A program made the position numbers and the translations under genes. Source: Nitrospirota bacterium (GTDB lineage Bacteria; Nitrospirota; JACRHJ01). Taken from it: DNA of 7,450 bases. The notes beneath the pieces were generated by a model, which did no database searches, had not been told where the DNA came from, and saw nothing but the letters and a program-made list of their open reading frames with translations. The stretch spans positions 1 to 7,450 of the forward strand of contig DAHWTK010000086.1 of the NCBI GenBank assembly GCA_027328825.1, in the 5' to 3' direction. Positions 5,742 to 7,450 of the stretch are shown one piece after another (within the stretch, counting starts at the first letter, position 1; every line of letters begins with the position of its first letter).

Positions 5742-7372
5742 GAAGGTTTTGCGTCCTTATAATCTGTCTGCCGGTTATCCTGTTTTCGATTCTTTCGCCG
5801 AGGCTTTCCTGGGGGCTTGCGTCCAACAACATCCCGCTCGACAGCCCGATATATTCATACATAGACAAGCTCTCAGGCTTCGGGCTGATAAACTCGGACA
5901 TCCACGGGCTTAAGCCTTACTCCAAAGCGGAGGCCGCAAGGCTCGTCCTCGAAGCGCAGGGCAACTTAAAAAAAATGGGGTCGCAAGCCCCGAAACTCGC
6001 GCGCGAGATTGTATCGAGGCTTTGCTATTTTCTCCCCAGGGAACTCGACCTCTACAGGCAGGAAGGCAAGACCCCGACGTTCGATTACAATCTTCTTTCC
6101 GGCGCGAGGTTCAGGTACGTGTATCTCGACGGCATACCGAGGAGCTACGACCGCCTCATATCCGACACCGGGCACCAGGGCATCTTCGGCATCGGAGACT
6201 TACGAAAATATTTCGTGCCCGTGATGCGCGCCGGGGGCAGCGAGGGCACTCCGATGATGGAGAATAACGACGGCATAGTCTACAGGGAGCATAATAACTT
6301 CGAGGTTCGCACGGATTCTGAATTTTATTTCACGAGATATTGTTCCGCGCTCGTGGAGCCCCTGGCCCTCGTCTCCGGCGTAAACATAGGCGGGCCGGGG
6401 CCGCACACGAACCTGGAAATCAACAAAGGATACGTAAAGATTGGCGGGCATGGGCTTGAGCTTGAGGTAGGCAAGGACGAGAACTGGTTCGGCCAGGGCT
6501 ATCGGGGAGACCTTGTCCTGACCGACAACGCGGAGAACCTGGAGGAGGTAAAGCTATCGAGTCCTGAGCCCGTGGACTGGCCCTGGTTCAGGCGTAATAT
6601 CGGACTCCTTAAATACGCCGTGATATTCTCGAGGCTTTCAAAAAGCGGCGATGGCGCGGACACGCGGGAGCCGTGGTTTGCGGCGGCCAATATCTCCCTC
6701 AAGCCGACGAAAAACCTCGAGATAGGCGTAAACTACACCAGACAGCAGGGTGGCCCGAACGTGGTAGAGCCGGGGATTTTCAAGGCCATGTTCTCAGTGG
6801 GACAGTCAAATAACGGCTCGAACAGCCTGGGCGGCACTGAAATAAGATACCGGATAAGCTGGCTTCGGGACACGACGGTCTACTGGGAATACTACGGCGA
6901 GGACAGCTATGTCGTGATACCTATAGTGGAAAGCCACCTGGCGGGGATATATATACCGAGATTGACTTCCGACGGCAGGAACGATTTCCGGTTCGAGTTC
7001 TTCTACGGGAATCCCATTGCGTATACGGACTATAAATTCCCTGAAGGCTACACGAATAACGGCCTTATAATGGGTGACGCCCAGGGCGGTGACACCAAGG
7101 ACTATTTCGGGAAATTCACGCATTACTTCACCCTCCGTAACAATCTGTCCCTGGAGTATTTCCACACGGAACGCGGCTGGGTGGGCAGGATAGGCGGTAA
7201 GGGCGCGCCGGAGGAAATAGACGGCGGGCGAATTTTCTGGACGCTGCCCCTTAACAGGGACTGGGACGCGCTTATAAATTACGGATACGAGTATGTCCGG
7301 AATTTTGACCTTGAGCCGGGAAAAAACCGGCAGGACAATCTCTTCCGCCTGGATATAAACTACAGGTATTGA
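5738..7372 (+). CDS. Capsule assembly Wzi-family outer-membrane beta-barrel protein
   Basis: Predicted outer-membrane protein of 544 residues, related to Wzi, which helps anchor capsular polysaccharide at the cell surface. The start MRRFCVLIICLPVILFSILS plus a following small-residue region looks like a signal peptide, with cleavage somewhere near 25-30. The mature N-terminus has the family-typical PLDSPIYSYIDKLSGFGLI (33-51) and LKPYSKAEAARLVLEA (58-73), a helical region before the barrel. From about residue 120 the sequence alternates aromatic and polar residues in beta-strand fashion, for example LEIGVNYTRQQGG (327-339), DFRFEFFYG (416-424) and LSLEYFHTERGWVG (470-483). It ends in FRLDINYRY with a terminal aromatic residue, as expected for barrel insertion by the BAM machinery. 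It is somewhat longer than E. coli Wzi (about 480 residues). The only cysteines are in the signal region and at C96 and C202. It is coupled to the initiating transferase gene. Confidence 0.87.
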   Translation: MRRFCVLIICLPVILFSILSPRLSWGLASNNIPLDSPIYSYIDKLSGFGLINSDIHGLKPYSKAEAARLVLEAQGNLKKMGSQAPKLAREIVSRLCYFLPRELDLYRQEGKTPTFDYNLLSGARFRYVYLDGIPRSYDRLISDTGHQGIFGIGDLRKYFVPVMRAGGSEGTPMMENNDGIVYREHNNFEVRTDSEFYFTRYCSALVEPLALVSGVNIGGPGPHTNLEINKGYVKIGGHGLELEVGKDENWFGQGYRGDLVLTDNAENLEEVKLSSPEPVDWPWFRRNIGLLKYAVIFSRLSKSGDGADTREPWFAAANISLKPTKNLEIGVNYTRQQGGPNVVEPGIFKAMFSVGQSNNGSNSLGGTEIRYRISWLRDTTVYWEYYGEDSYVVIPIVESHLAGIYIPRLTSDGRNDFRFEFFYGNPIAYTDYKFPEGYTNNGLIMGDAQGGDTKDYFGKFTHYFTLRNNLSLEYFHTERGWVGRIGGKGAPEEIDGGRIFWTLPLNRDWDALINYGYEYVRNFDLEPGKNRQDNLFRLDINYRY

Positions 7373-7377
7373 GGCGC

Positions 7378-7450
7378 TCAGTTCCCCGCGCCGCGGTGAT
7401 GTATCAGCCAGATGAGAAGGGCGAGGACGATAACCGGGATAGATACCGAG
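7378..7450 (-). CDS. C-terminal tail of a possible convergent membrane protein gene (partial)
   Basis: On the minus strand the last 73 bases are open and end in TGA at 7380-7378. The 23 visible residues read SVSIPVIVLALLIWLIHH followed by RGAGN: one hydrophobic stretch and a short, slightly basic tail, like the last transmembrane helix of a membrane protein or a small one-helix protein. Third codon positions are mostly G or C, as in the native genes. No plus-strand frame here gives a convincing protein: the ATG at 7399 yields only a run of charged residues, as expected opposite a hydrophobic segment. Only 5 bases separate this stop from the end of the Wzi-like gene. No family can be named from so short a piece, and chance openness cannot be excluded. 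Confidence 0.42.
   Translation of the reverse strand, partial: SVSIPVIVLALLIWLIHHRGAGN

Noticed and set aside
7384..7396. GC-rich CCGCG/CGCGG inverted repeat after the last gene as a terminator
   Set aside because: Only one base separates the arms, too short for a loop, and no T tract follows on either strand.
7378..7450. PEP-CTERM-type sorting signal in the minus-strand tail
   Set aside because: A hydrophobic helix is present, but there is no Pro-Glu-Pro motif and no Arg cluster at the end, so the signal is not supported.

Overview
The window is a densely packed piece of a bacterial cell-surface polysaccharide operon. Six genes lie on the + strand. They overlap or sit no more than 14 bases apart, and no internal promoter or terminator is visible. 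The outer-membrane Wzi-family gene at the end points to a Gram-negative (diderm) organism. The native genes have moderately high GC (hand counts of sample 60-base blocks give about 55-57%) and favour AGG for Arg and ATA for Ile. That usage is unlike enterobacteria and would fit a less-studied environmental lineage (Desulfobacterota, Nitrospirota or Omnitrophota would all be compatible), but the sequence alone does not settle the taxonomy.

Layout, left to right: (1) 1-1063, the 3' part of a multi-spanning O-antigen polymerase/ligase-like protein (Wzy_C type), cut by the window edge. (2) 1044-2243, a family 9 (heptosyltransferase-like) glycosyltransferase, clearly more AT-rich than everything around it and with different codon use, so probably acquired separately. 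(3) 2258-3208, a radical SAM enzyme with a C-terminal SPASM/twitch-type cysteine set, started by TTG. (4) 3178-4317, a family 4 glycosyltransferase overlapping gene 3 by 31 bases. (5) 4329-5741, the initiating polyprenyl-phosphate sugar-1-phosphate transferase (WcaJ/PssY type). (6) 5738-7372, a signal-peptide-bearing outer-membrane beta-barrel of the Wzi capsule-assembly family, coupled to gene 5 by a GTGA overlap. The last 73 bases read, on the minus strand, as the hydrophobic C-terminus of a convergent gene, with only 5 bases between the two stop codons.

Proposed working model (inference from families): gene 5 loads the first sugar phosphate onto undecaprenyl phosphate, genes 2 and 4 add further sugars at the cytoplasmic face, gene 1 polymerises or ligates repeat units on the periplasmic side, and gene 6 acts at the outer membrane in surface attachment or display of the polymer. 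Flippase, chain-length regulator and export channel are not in the window. The radical SAM enzyme is the part without an obvious textbook role. Its position between two glycosyltransferases makes a sugar, lipid-linked intermediate or glycan modification the natural guess, and it is the best candidate here for undescribed chemistry.
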